Shown in pieces: positions 1-4,950 of a stretch of DNA of 6,164 bases; positions within the stretch are counted from its first letter, which is position 1; each line of letters opens with the position of its first letter. The stretch spans positions 1 through 6,164 of the forward strand of contig DASTWQ010000207.1 of the NCBI GenBank assembly GCA_035758545.1, in the 5' to 3' direction. The notes beneath the pieces are model-generated. The model was not told the origin of the DNA, did not search any database, and saw only the letters and a list, made by a program, of their open reading frames with translations. This DNA comes from JAFDVN01 sp035758545 (GTDB lineage: Bacteria; Acidobacteriota; Holophagae; Holophagales; Holophagaceae). A program made the translations under genes and the position numbers.

Positions 1-219
1 GACGTGGACCTCACCACCGAGGACCACAACCTGAGCGTGAGCCGCCGCCATGCCCGCATCCTCTGCGAGCACGGCCGCTATTTCCTCCTGGAGGAGCCCG
101 GTGTCGCCAACGGCACCTACGTGAAGGGCGACCGGGTGCAGCCCGGCGACGCCCGGGAGCTGCAGCCCGGGGATCGTGTGGGCTTCGGCATGGTGGTGCT
201 GTTCTTCGAGAAGGCCTGA
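1..219 (+). CDS. FHA-domain protein, C-terminal end (5' truncated by window)
   Basis: The reading frame is open from the first base and ends at TGA 217-219, so only the last 72 residues are present. They contain the second half of a forkhead-associated (FHA) domain: an LSVSRRHARI segment (about residues 11-20), carrying the conserved Ser-Arg and His of the phosphothreonine-binding loop, and an ANGTYVKGDRV segment with the conserved Asn-Gly. The earlier Gly-Arg strand of the fold lies upstream of the window, so the GTG at position 4 is almost certainly internal. FHA domains bind phosphothreonine peptides and often work with Ser/Thr kinases or as scaffolds; the partner cannot be read here. FHA is the C-terminal domain, ending 6-7 residues after its last strand. 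The next gene begins 7 nt downstream, which suggests one operon. The domain call is firm; what lies N-terminal is unknown. Confidence 0.88.
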   Translation, partial: DVDLTTEDHNLSVSRRHARILCEHGRYFLLEEPGVANGTYVKGDRVQPGDARELQPGDRVGFGMVVLFFEKA

Positions 220-226
220 GGCGGCC

Positions 227-472
227 ATGGCGGACGAGGCCCCGGAAGGAGCCGTCGAGGTCTGGCGCGACGAGCACGGCGTCGAGTGGGAGCTGGCGGA
301 TTTCTCCGAGGGCGGCGCCGGCTGCGTGGTCCGCGAGCGCAACATCCTGGATCTGATCGACGGCGACGCGCGGGAGGGCTATGCCGTCATCGGGCGCTTC
401 GGCGACGCCGAGGAGGCCCGGGACTTCCTCCGACGGGAAGGATTCGATCCCGTGGGGGTCTTCGATGCTTAG
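227..472 (+). CDS. Small acidic hypothetical protein (81 aa)
   Basis: This gene encodes an 81-residue, strongly acidic protein with no signal peptide or membrane segment, so it is probably cytosolic. I do not recognise its family. The N-terminal half (a WRDEHGVEWEL stretch) looks like paired beta strands, and the C-terminal part (FGDAEEARDFLRREGFDPV) looks like a helix followed by a strand, a pattern common in small alpha/beta ligand- or protein-binding modules. ATG 227 was chosen because a GAGG (218-221) sits 5 nt upstream; the same frame stays open to 176, inside the FHA gene, but that start would overlap the FHA domain. It starts 7 nt after the FHA stop and overlaps the next gene by 8 nt, so it is probably translated with both. 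The high G/C third-position use and tight packing support a real gene. Confidence 0.72.
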   Translation: MADEAPEGAVEVWRDEHGVEWELADFSEGGAGCVVRERNILDLIDGDAREGYAVIGRFGDAEEARDFLRREGFDPVGVFDA

Positions 473-1343
473 CTTCGACCGGGCCCGCCTGGCCGCCGAC
501 TACCTCCGGGCCCGGGCCGAGGTCCGCCGGGCCTCCCTGGGCACCCCCATCGCCCTCCTGGCCGCGGTCCTGCTGGCCTGGAAGGCCCGGGGCGACGGCT
601 CCTGGATCCTCCACGTCGCGGCGATCCTCATCGCCCTCGCAGGGCCCTGGCTGCTCCGGGCGCTCCCGGTGCCCGGGTCCCTGACCGTCTACACCTCTGA
701 GCTGGCGGCCTTCCCGCTGAACGGCCTCCTGCTCGGGGCCCTGGCCTGGCTGGAGGGTCTGGCGCTCCCCCGGGTGGAGATCGAGGGCGTGCCCTGGGCG
801 CGCTGGCTCCTGCCGGGGCTGCTGATGCTCGTCCCCCTGGGCTACCTGCTCTCGGGCATCGCGGACTGGCTCCGCCGGCTGCGGCAGCGGGCCTGGATCC
901 TGGAGATCCTCGCCGTGCCCCCGGTGGACGCCTACCTGCAGGAACCCTCCGGCCTCGTGTCGGCGGCGCTGGCGATGCCCCCCCGCCGGGACGACCCCTG
1001 GGCCCAGTTCCGCACGGTGCCCGCCAGCGCCCGGAACCTGCGCCTGTTCTTCAGCCTCGACACCTCCCGCCACGGGCTCTGGCGCGTGGCCTTCTCGGAC
1101 GGCTACGCGCTGGTCCTCTTCCAGGACGGCACGGGCTGCGAGGCGGTGGCCCCGGGCGGCATCAGCCTCGCGGTGGACGACGCGGCCCGGCCCGGCCAGC
1201 GGGAGCGGATGATCCTTGTCCGCTGGAACGGCCACCTCCACGAAGGCCGCATCCTGCCGGACGACCTGCTCAAGATCCAGGCCTGGAACAGCCGCAGCAC
1301 CGGCTTCGAGCCGCGCTCCACCGTGCCCACGCCGGGGTTCTGA
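465..1343 (+). CDS. Hypothetical four-helix membrane protein with C-terminal soluble domain
   Basis: This gene encodes a 292-residue protein I cannot assign to a named family. A basic amphipathic N-terminus (about residues 6-22, rich in Arg) is followed by four hydrophobic segments at about 25-39, 47-67, 80-100 and 112-133. The last is followed by a very basic stretch (WLRRLRQR, 135-142), which by the positive-inside rule places the C-terminal part in the cytoplasm. Residues of about 150-292 form a soluble domain with beta-rich stretches (LWRVAFSDGYALVLFQDG; MILVRWNGHLHEGRIL). The start ATG 465 lies inside the previous gene, giving an 8-nt overlap. A GGGGG (454-458) is a weak ribosome binding site 6 nt upstream, so translational coupling is likely. 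The longer version from 381 would overlap the 81-aa gene by about 90 nt and is less likely. The stop overlaps the next start by one base. Confidence 0.78.
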   Translation: MLSFDRARLAADYLRARAEVRRASLGTPIALLAAVLLAWKARGDGSWILHVAAILIALAGPWLLRALPVPGSLTVYTSELAAFPLNGLLLGALAWLEGLALPRVEIEGVPWARWLLPGLLMLVPLGYLLSGIADWLRRLRQRAWILEILAVPPVDAYLQEPSGLVSAALAMPPRRDDPWAQFRTVPASARNLRLFFSLDTSRHGLWRVAFSDGYALVLFQDGTGCEAVAPGGISLAVDDAARPGQRERMILVRWNGHLHEGRILPDDLLKIQAWNSRSTGFEPRSTVPTPGF

Positions 1344-1963
1344 TGGACGCGGCGGGCAGGGACACCGGTCGCGTGGAGGCCTTCAGCGACGGGGTCTACG
1401 CCATCGCCATCACCCTGCTCGTGCTGGACCTCAAGGTGCCGCCCGCCTCCGCGGACCTGGCGGCCTTCCTCCGGGGACAGTGGCCCACCTACGCGGCCTT
1501 CCTGACGAGCTTCCTGGTGCTGGGCATCATGTGGCTCAACCACCACCGGCTCTTCCGGCTCATCCGCCGGGTGGACCACGGGCTCCTCCTGTGGAACGGC
1601 GCGCTCCTGCTCGTCACCGTGACTCTGCCCTTCGGCACGAGCCTGCTCTCCGAGCACCTGCGGCATCCCGGGGGACACCTCGCGGCGGAGATCTATTCGG
1701 GCCTCATGCTCGCCTGCGCCGCCTGCTACAACGGGCTCTGGCTGCACCTCGCCTCCCGGCGGCGCAAGGAGCGGCTCCTGGTGGCCGCCTGCGGCCACCC
1801 CGAGGTCCAGGCCATCCACCGGGCCTACCTCGTCGGGCTGGGGCTCTACGCGGCCGCGTTCCTGCTGGCCTTCGTGAACCCGCTGCTGGCGCTCCTGGTT
1901 CAGGCGGGCCTCGCCGCCTACTTCGCCCTGCCGCCCAAGAGCCTGGAGCTGCCGGCGGCCTAG
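1343..1963 (+). CDS. TMEM175/DUF1211 family potassium-channel-like membrane protein
   Basis: This 206-residue protein has the hallmark of the TMEM175 (DUF1211) family near the N-terminus: R10 followed by F14-S15-D16 and then a first helix ending in ITLLVLDLKVP. A second helix carries the family-like WLNHHRLF (64-71). Further hydrophobic segments at about 81-97, 115-137, 161-178 and 179-197 give six helices, the size and layout of bacterial one-repeat members. Known family members form tetrameric K+-permeable channels, with the first helix lining the pore and no TVGYG filter. Here that role is inferred from family. ATG 1343 shares its A with the upstream TGA (ATGA-type junction reading TGATG), with GGGG 5 nt upstream, so translation is probably coupled to the four-helix protein. 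It is the last gene of the operon, ending 37 nt before a terminator hairpin. A role in membrane potential is possible but not shown. Confidence 0.9.
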   Translation: MDAAGRDTGRVEAFSDGVYAIAITLLVLDLKVPPASADLAAFLRGQWPTYAAFLTSFLVLGIMWLNHHRLFRLIRRVDHGLLLWNGALLLVTVTLPFGTSLLSEHLRHPGGHLAAEIYSGLMLACAACYNGLWLHLASRRRKERLLVAACGHPEVQAIHRAYLVGLGLYAAAFLLAFVNPLLALLVQAGLAAYFALPPKSLELPAA

Positions 1964-2000
1964 TCGCGGATCCTGATCGCGCGCCGCGCGGCCTGAAATC

Positions 2001-2030
2001 AGGAAGGGGGCCCTGCGGGGCCCCCTTCCT
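2001..2030. terminator. Bidirectional hairpin terminator between convergent genes
   Basis: A perfect 13-bp inverted repeat (AGGAAGGGGGCCC / GGGCCCCCTTCCT) with a TGCG tetraloop lies in the 82-nt gap between the TMEM175-family stop and the etfA stop. The arms are 2001-2013 and 2018-2030. On the + strand only short T tracts end or follow the stem; on the - strand it is followed by GATTTC. It therefore resembles a strong stem with weak U-tracts, plausible for a shared terminator of two converging operons in a GC-rich genome. Confidence 0.85.
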
Positions 2031-2045
2031 TCGGACGATCGGAGG

Positions 2046-3020
2046 TCAGTGGTGGGCGCCGACGCCCATGGCCTTGGCGGCCTTGGTGAGCTCGGGGACC
2101 ACCTCGAAGAGGTCGCCCACGATGCCGTAGTCGGCGATCTTGAAGATCGGCGCCTCGGGATCCTTGTTGATCGCCACGATGTACTTGGAGCTGCTCATGC
2201 CGGCGAGGTGCTGGATGGCGCCGGAGATGCCCGCGGCGATGTACAGGGTGGGGCTCACGACCTTGCCGGTCTGGCCCACCTGGATGCTGTGGGGCAGGCC
2301 CCAGCCCGCGTCCACGGCGGCGCGGGACGCGCCCACGACGCCGCCGAGGGCCTCGGCCAGGTCCTCGAGGAGCTTGAAGTTCTCGCCGCTCTTGAGGCCG
2401 CGGCCGCCGGCGACGATGACGTTCGCCTCGGTGAGGTCCACCTTGCCGCCGCCCTTGGCGAGGATCTCCTTCACGATCGCCTTGAAGCCGCCCGCGGGGG
2501 CCTCGACGGCCTCCATGGCGCCGGCGCCGGCCTTCTCCGTGGCGGGGAAGACGTTGGGCCGGGTGGTGGCCACCTGGATGGCGCTGGTGAAGCCGGTGGT
2601 GGCGAAGGCCTTGCCGGCGTAGACCGGGCGCAGGGCCTGGAGCTTGCCGCCTTCCATGGAGAGGCCCGTCACGTCGCCGGCGTACCCGGCCTCGAGCCGC
2701 GCGGCGGCCCGGGGCAGGGCGTCCTTGCCCATGGCGGTGGCGGCGCCGAGCACCACCGTCGCGCCCTTGGCCTTGGCGGCGTCGGCGATGGCGGCGGCGA
2801 AGGCGTCGCTGGAGTAGGAGGCCAGCGCGGGCGAGGCGCAGGTCAGGATCAGGTCCGCGCCGTAGGTCGCGGCGTCGGCGGCGCCCTCGGCGGAGGCGCC
2901 GACGGTGAGGGCGGCCAGTTTCAGGCCCGCGGCGTCCGCCAGCCGGCGGCCCTCGCTGAGGGCCTCGGCGCTGGGCTTGCGGAGCTTGCCGTCCTTGAGT
3001 TCGCAGAACACGAGAATCAT
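2046..3020 (-). CDS. etfA: Electron transfer flavoprotein alpha subunit
   Basis: This is the full-length 324-residue ETF alpha subunit, close to the usual 310-330. With EtfB it forms a soluble cytoplasmic heterodimer that takes electrons from acyl-CoA and other flavin dehydrogenases and delivers them, usually through ETF:quinone oxidoreductase, to quinones. The N-terminal half is the alpha/beta domain I. The C-terminal half is the FAD-binding domain, with conserved VIVAGGRGLKSG (about 201-212), GASRAAVDAGW (230-240), QVGQTGKVVSP (247-257), GISGAIQH (264-271) and NKDPEAPIF (285-293). All expected FAD-contact motifs are intact. The start ATG has AAAGGA 7 nt upstream (3028-3033). It follows etfB by 29 nt on the same strand, the common etfBA order, so both subunits should come from one mRNA. 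It ends just before the shared terminator. Whether this ETF is canonical or electron-bifurcating cannot be settled from the motifs I can read. Confidence 0.96.
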   Translation of the reverse strand: MILVFCELKDGKLRKPSAEALSEGRRLADAAGLKLAALTVGASAEGAADAATYGADLILTCASPALASYSSDAFAAAIADAAKAKGATVVLGAATAMGKDALPRAAARLEAGYAGDVTGLSMEGGKLQALRPVYAGKAFATTGFTSAIQVATTRPNVFPATEKAGAGAMEAVEAPAGGFKAIVKEILAKGGGKVDLTEANVIVAGGRGLKSGENFKLLEDLAEALGGVVGASRAAVDAGWGLPHSIQVGQTGKVVSPTLYIAAGISGAIQHLAGMSSSKYIVAINKDPEAPIFKIADYGIVGDLFEVVPELTKAAKAMGVGAHH

Positions 3021-3049
3021 CGGGGAGTCCTTTCGTCAGTGTCCGCGGA

Positions 3050-3799
3050 TCAGAAGACCTTGGCTTCGTTCTTGAGGGCGACCATCAGGGCCTGGGCCTG
3101 GCTGGCGGCGTCGCCCTCCAGCTTGCGGCCCTCGGGGCGGGCAGGCGGCAGGGCCATCGCCAGGGTCCCGGTGGCGGGCGCGTGGCCGGCGGCCTCGACC
3201 TCCTCGATGGTCTTCTTCTTGGCGGCCATGATGCCCTTGAGGCTGGCGTAGCGGGGCTCGTTGAGGCCCTTCTGGGCGGTGATCACGGCGGGCAGGCTGC
3301 CCTCGACCACCTCGGTCCCGCCCTCGATCTCGCGCTCGGCGCGGAAGGAGCCCTCGCCCACCTCCAGCTTCACCACGACATTGGCCTGACCGATGCCCAG
3401 CAGCTCGGCCAGCATCGGGCCCACGGCGCCGTTGTCGCCGCCGATGCCCTTGTTGCCGGAAAGGATCAGGTCGAAGGCCTTGTCCTTGGCGAAGGCCGCC
3501 AGCATGGACGCGATGGCGAGGGTGTCGCCCTGGCCATCGCCCTTGAGCAGCACGGCGTGGTCCGCGCCAAGGGCGAAGGCGTTGCGCAGGATGTCCTTGG
3601 CCTTCTCGTCGCCCACGGTCACGGCGGTGACCTCGGCGCCCTTGGCCTCCTTCAGCCGGAGGGCCTCCTCGAGGGCGTACTCGTCATAGGGGCTGGTGAT
3701 CCACTTCACGTCGGAGGGGTCCAGCGACTTGCCATCGGCGGCGACCTTCACCTTGGTCTCCGTGTCCGGCACCTGCTTGAGGCAGACGAGGATCTTCAT
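3050..3799 (-). CDS. etfB: Electron transfer flavoprotein beta subunit
   Basis: This 249-residue protein matches ETF beta subunits in length and motifs: MKILVCLKQVPDTETKVKV at the N-terminus, a nucleotide-binding loop at about 115-135 (GNKGIGGDNGAVGPML) and the recognition-loop signature LNEPRYASLKGIMAAKKK (179-196), which docks onto partner dehydrogenases. EtfB packs against EtfA and normally holds AMP (or a second FAD in bifurcating forms). The loop reads IGGDNG where many classic members have an Ile-Asp-x-Asp pattern; I treat this as a family variant, not a defect. The frame stays open for 38 codons upstream of ATG 3799, but those residues do not look like ETF, and GGAG 5 nt upstream supports the shorter start. 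It is the first gene of the etfBA operon and is divergent from the lipoprotein gene, sharing a 108-nt control region. Confidence 0.95.
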   Translation of the reverse strand: MKILVCLKQVPDTETKVKVAADGKSLDPSDVKWITSPYDEYALEEALRLKEAKGAEVTAVTVGDEKAKDILRNAFALGADHAVLLKGDGQGDTLAIASMLAAFAKDKAFDLILSGNKGIGGDNGAVGPMLAELLGIGQANVVVKLEVGEGSFRAEREIEGGTEVVEGSLPAVITAQKGLNEPRYASLKGIMAAKKKTIEEVEAAGHAPATGTLAMALPPARPEGRKLEGDAASQAQALMVALKNEAKVF

Positions 3800-3804
3800 G
3801 GGCA

Positions 3805-3808
3805 CTCC
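3805..3808 (-). promoter_or_regulatory. Ribosome binding site fixing the etfB start
   Basis: On the - strand GGAG lies 5 nt before ATG (3797-3799). It selects this ATG over the in-frame upstream ATG at 3911-3913, whose extra 38 residues (Arg-, Gly- and Pro-rich) have no ETF similarity. Confidence 0.7.
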
Positions 3809-3833
3809 AGGAGGGCCGTGCGGCCAAAGCCCC

Positions 3834-3862
3834 ATCCTACCGCGGGTCCTGCGGCGCCCCAA
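3834..3862 (-). promoter_or_regulatory. Candidate sigma-70 type promoter for etfBA
   Basis: Read on the - strand, TTGGGG (3857-3862) and TAGGAT (3834-3839) are separated by exactly 17 nt. The -10 matches four of six consensus bases and the -35 matches the leading TTG. A start about 7 nt after the -10 (near 3827) would give a leader of about 27 nt containing the etfB ribosome binding site. The geometry is right but the match is modest, and it is not tested. Confidence 0.4.
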
Positions 3863-3872
3863 GCTAAGCCCC

Positions 3873-3899
3873 TGGACAAGGCCCTGGGCATGGTAAAAA
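3873..3899 (+). promoter_or_regulatory. Weak candidate promoter for the lipoprotein gene
   Basis: TGGACA (3873-3878) matches five of six -35 consensus bases. An extended -10 TGG-TAAAAA (3891-3899) matches four of six in its hexamer. The 15-nt spacer is short. A start from this site would fall at about 3906, within or past the ribosome binding site, so either the mRNA would be nearly leaderless or the true promoter is elsewhere in 3800-3890. Confidence 0.2.
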
Positions 3900-3903
3900 G
3901 GAG
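3898..3903 (+). promoter_or_regulatory. Ribosome binding site fixing the lipoprotein start
   Basis: AAGGAG ends 4 nt before ATG 3908. It favours that start over the in-frame ATG at 3890, which lies upstream of the ribosome binding site and would add only six residues (MVKRSI). Confidence 0.65.
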
Positions 3904-3907
3904 CATC

Positions 3908-4921
3908 ATGCACCCATTCCAGCGCTCCCGCGTCGCGCTCCCGGTGGCCACCGCGGGGCTTCCGCTCCTCGCCCTCGCCCTCGCCCTAGGCTGCGGCCGG
4001 GACGCGGCCCAGGCGCCGCCGAAGCTGCTCCGGCCGGGTCTGGCCGCCGTCCCGGCCCCCCCGCCGCCGGAGGTGACGCCGGAGGGCCAGCCCGGCCTGC
4101 CCCAGATCCACCTCCAGGCCGACACCCTCGTCACCGCCGGCACTTCCGGGCACCAGGCCCAGGCCTTCGGGGATGATGGCCTCCAGTACCAGTGGTTCAT
4201 CCAGGGGGGCAGCTTCGAGGGCGACGCCTCCGGGAGCAGCGTGACCTGGACCGCCGGCGATCCCGGCGAGGTGCGGCTGTTCTGCCAGGGCACCAACGCC
4301 GCCGGCAAGCGGAGCGTCGTCCTGGCCCGCGTCCAGGCCGAGGCGCCCCCGGCCATCGACCGGTTCGAGGCCTCCCCCGCGGTCCTGACCGCGGGCAAGT
4401 CCGCCCGCCTGAGCTGGGGCGCCCGGGAAGTGAAGTCCCTGACCCTGGATCCCGGAGGGGTGGACGTGATGGCCGTCACCGGCCCCGGCTACCCGGTGAA
4501 GCCTGCGGAGACCACCCGCTACACGCTCACCGCCACCAACGCCGCCGGGGCCTCCGTCACCCGGACCCTGGACCTGAAGGTCGTCCCGCCTCCCGCCATT
4601 TCGGCCTTCCGGGCCCAGGGGGCCGTGAGCGTCGGCCAGGCGCTGACGATCCAGGCCCAGTACAGCGGGGGCAAGGGCGAGATCCGGCGCGGCGACACCC
4701 TGCTGGCCTCCGGCGGACCGGGCACCCTCCAGGCCAGAGTGGCGAGCCTCAAGGCCGGCGACACCTTCACCCTCACGGTGACCAGCGAATCCGGCGACAC
4801 GGCCACCCGCACCCTGAGCTTCCATGCGCCTGCCGCTTCGGCGACTCCGGCCCAGCCCCCGGCCCCGGCGCCCGCCCAGCCTGAGGCGCCCGCGCAGCCC
4901 GAGGCTCCGGCCAAACCGTGA
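3908..4921 (+). CDS. Predicted secreted lipoprotein with three Ig-like modules and Pro/Ala tail
   Basis: This gene encodes a 337-residue exported protein. The N-terminus is a signal peptide: basic residues R6 and R8, a hydrophobic core to residue 27, then A-L-G-C29. Cys29 followed by Gly fits a lipoprotein cleavage site, although the -3/-2 order (Ala-Leu) is the reverse of the usual Leu-Ala. A Pro-rich linker (about 37-65) leads to three beta-sandwich modules of Ig/PKD style at about 66-143, 147-226 and 227-305. The second is the clearest, from FEASPAVLTAGKSARLSW to TTRYTLTATNAAG, a pattern I associate with Acidobacteriota and related surface proteins. Residues 307-337 are a low-complexity Pro/Ala tail with two AQPEAP repeats. 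Such modules usually mediate surface adhesion or protein contacts; no catalytic motif is visible. It is divergent from etfB and 29 nt before murG, so co-transcription with murG is likely. The specific role is unknown. Confidence 0.85.
   Translation: MHPFQRSRVALPVATAGLPLLALALALGCGRDAAQAPPKLLRPGLAAVPAPPPPEVTPEGQPGLPQIHLQADTLVTAGTSGHQAQAFGDDGLQYQWFIQGGSFEGDASGSSVTWTAGDPGEVRLFCQGTNAAGKRSVVLARVQAEAPPAIDRFEASPAVLTAGKSARLSWGAREVKSLTLDPGGVDVMAVTGPGYPVKPAETTRYTLTATNAAGASVTRTLDLKVVPPPAISAFRAQGAVSVGQALTIQAQYSGGKGEIRRGDTLLASGGPGTLQARVASLKAGDTFTLTVTSESGDTATRTLSFHAPAASATPAQPPAPAPAQPEAPAQPEAPAKP
3968..3985 (+). repeat. Three tandem CTCGCC hexamers in the signal-peptide core
   Basis: Three perfect copies of CTCGCC encode Leu-Ala three times (residues 21-26) in the hydrophobic core of the lipoprotein signal peptide. 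Gain or loss of a unit by slippage would change core length without shifting the frame. The next codon, for Leu27, is CTA, unusual among the G/C-ending codons around it. Confidence 0.75.
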
Positions 4922-4924
4922 AGA

Positions 4925-4950
4925 CCCTCCTCCTCCGCTAGGCTGGAGGG
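4925..4950 (+). promoter_or_regulatory. murG leader: abutting ribosome binding site opposed by triple anti-SD run
   Basis: GGAGGG (4945-4950) directly touches the murG ATG at 4951, closer than the usual 5-9 nt. The leader also holds CCTCCTCCTCC (4926-4936), in which CCTCC occurs three times in overlapping registers. Each can pair with GGAGG; the nearest pairing (4932-4936 with 4945-4949) leaves an 8-nt loop, and the farthest gives a 6-bp CCCTCC/GGAGGG stem (4925-4930 with 4945-4950). Such pairing would hide the ribosome binding site. A TAGGCT at 4939-4944 also sits where the -10 of a leaderless transcript starting at 4951 would lie. Pairing is visible; regulation is inference. Confidence 0.4.

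Noticed and set aside
387..1819. Overlapping - strand open frames opposite the first operon
   Set aside because: They are shadows of GC-rich coding sequence; the + strand carries FHA and TMEM175 motifs and coupled starts.
1994..2003. Small palindrome around TGAAATCA as an operator
   Set aside because: It is a short inverted pair with a 2-nt centre, lying between two converging gene ends and next to a terminator, with no promoter nearby; chance is a sufficient explanation.
2049..3251. A 400-codon open frame on the + strand opposite etfA and etfB
   Set aside because: It lies entirely opposite two genes with full family motifs, and its translation is Gly/Ala/Asp/Arg low-complexity, as expected from the complement of GC-rich codons.
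3182..3907. Long in-frame upstream extension of the lipoprotein gene (up to 242 extra codons)
   Set aside because: It overlaps etfB on the other strand, lacks recognisable domains, and would bury the signal peptide; AAGGAG just before ATG 3908 supports the short start.
3800..3913. N-terminal extension of EtfB from ATG 3911-3913
   Set aside because: The 38 residues are unlike any ETF, and the ribosome binding site plus the MKILVCLKQVPDTE motif fix the start at 3799.
4056..4062. Run of seven C in the lipoprotein linker (a similar run at 978-984) as a phase-variation tract
   Set aside because: Seven-base C runs are expected by chance in such GC-rich, Pro-rich coding sequence, and both frames are intact.
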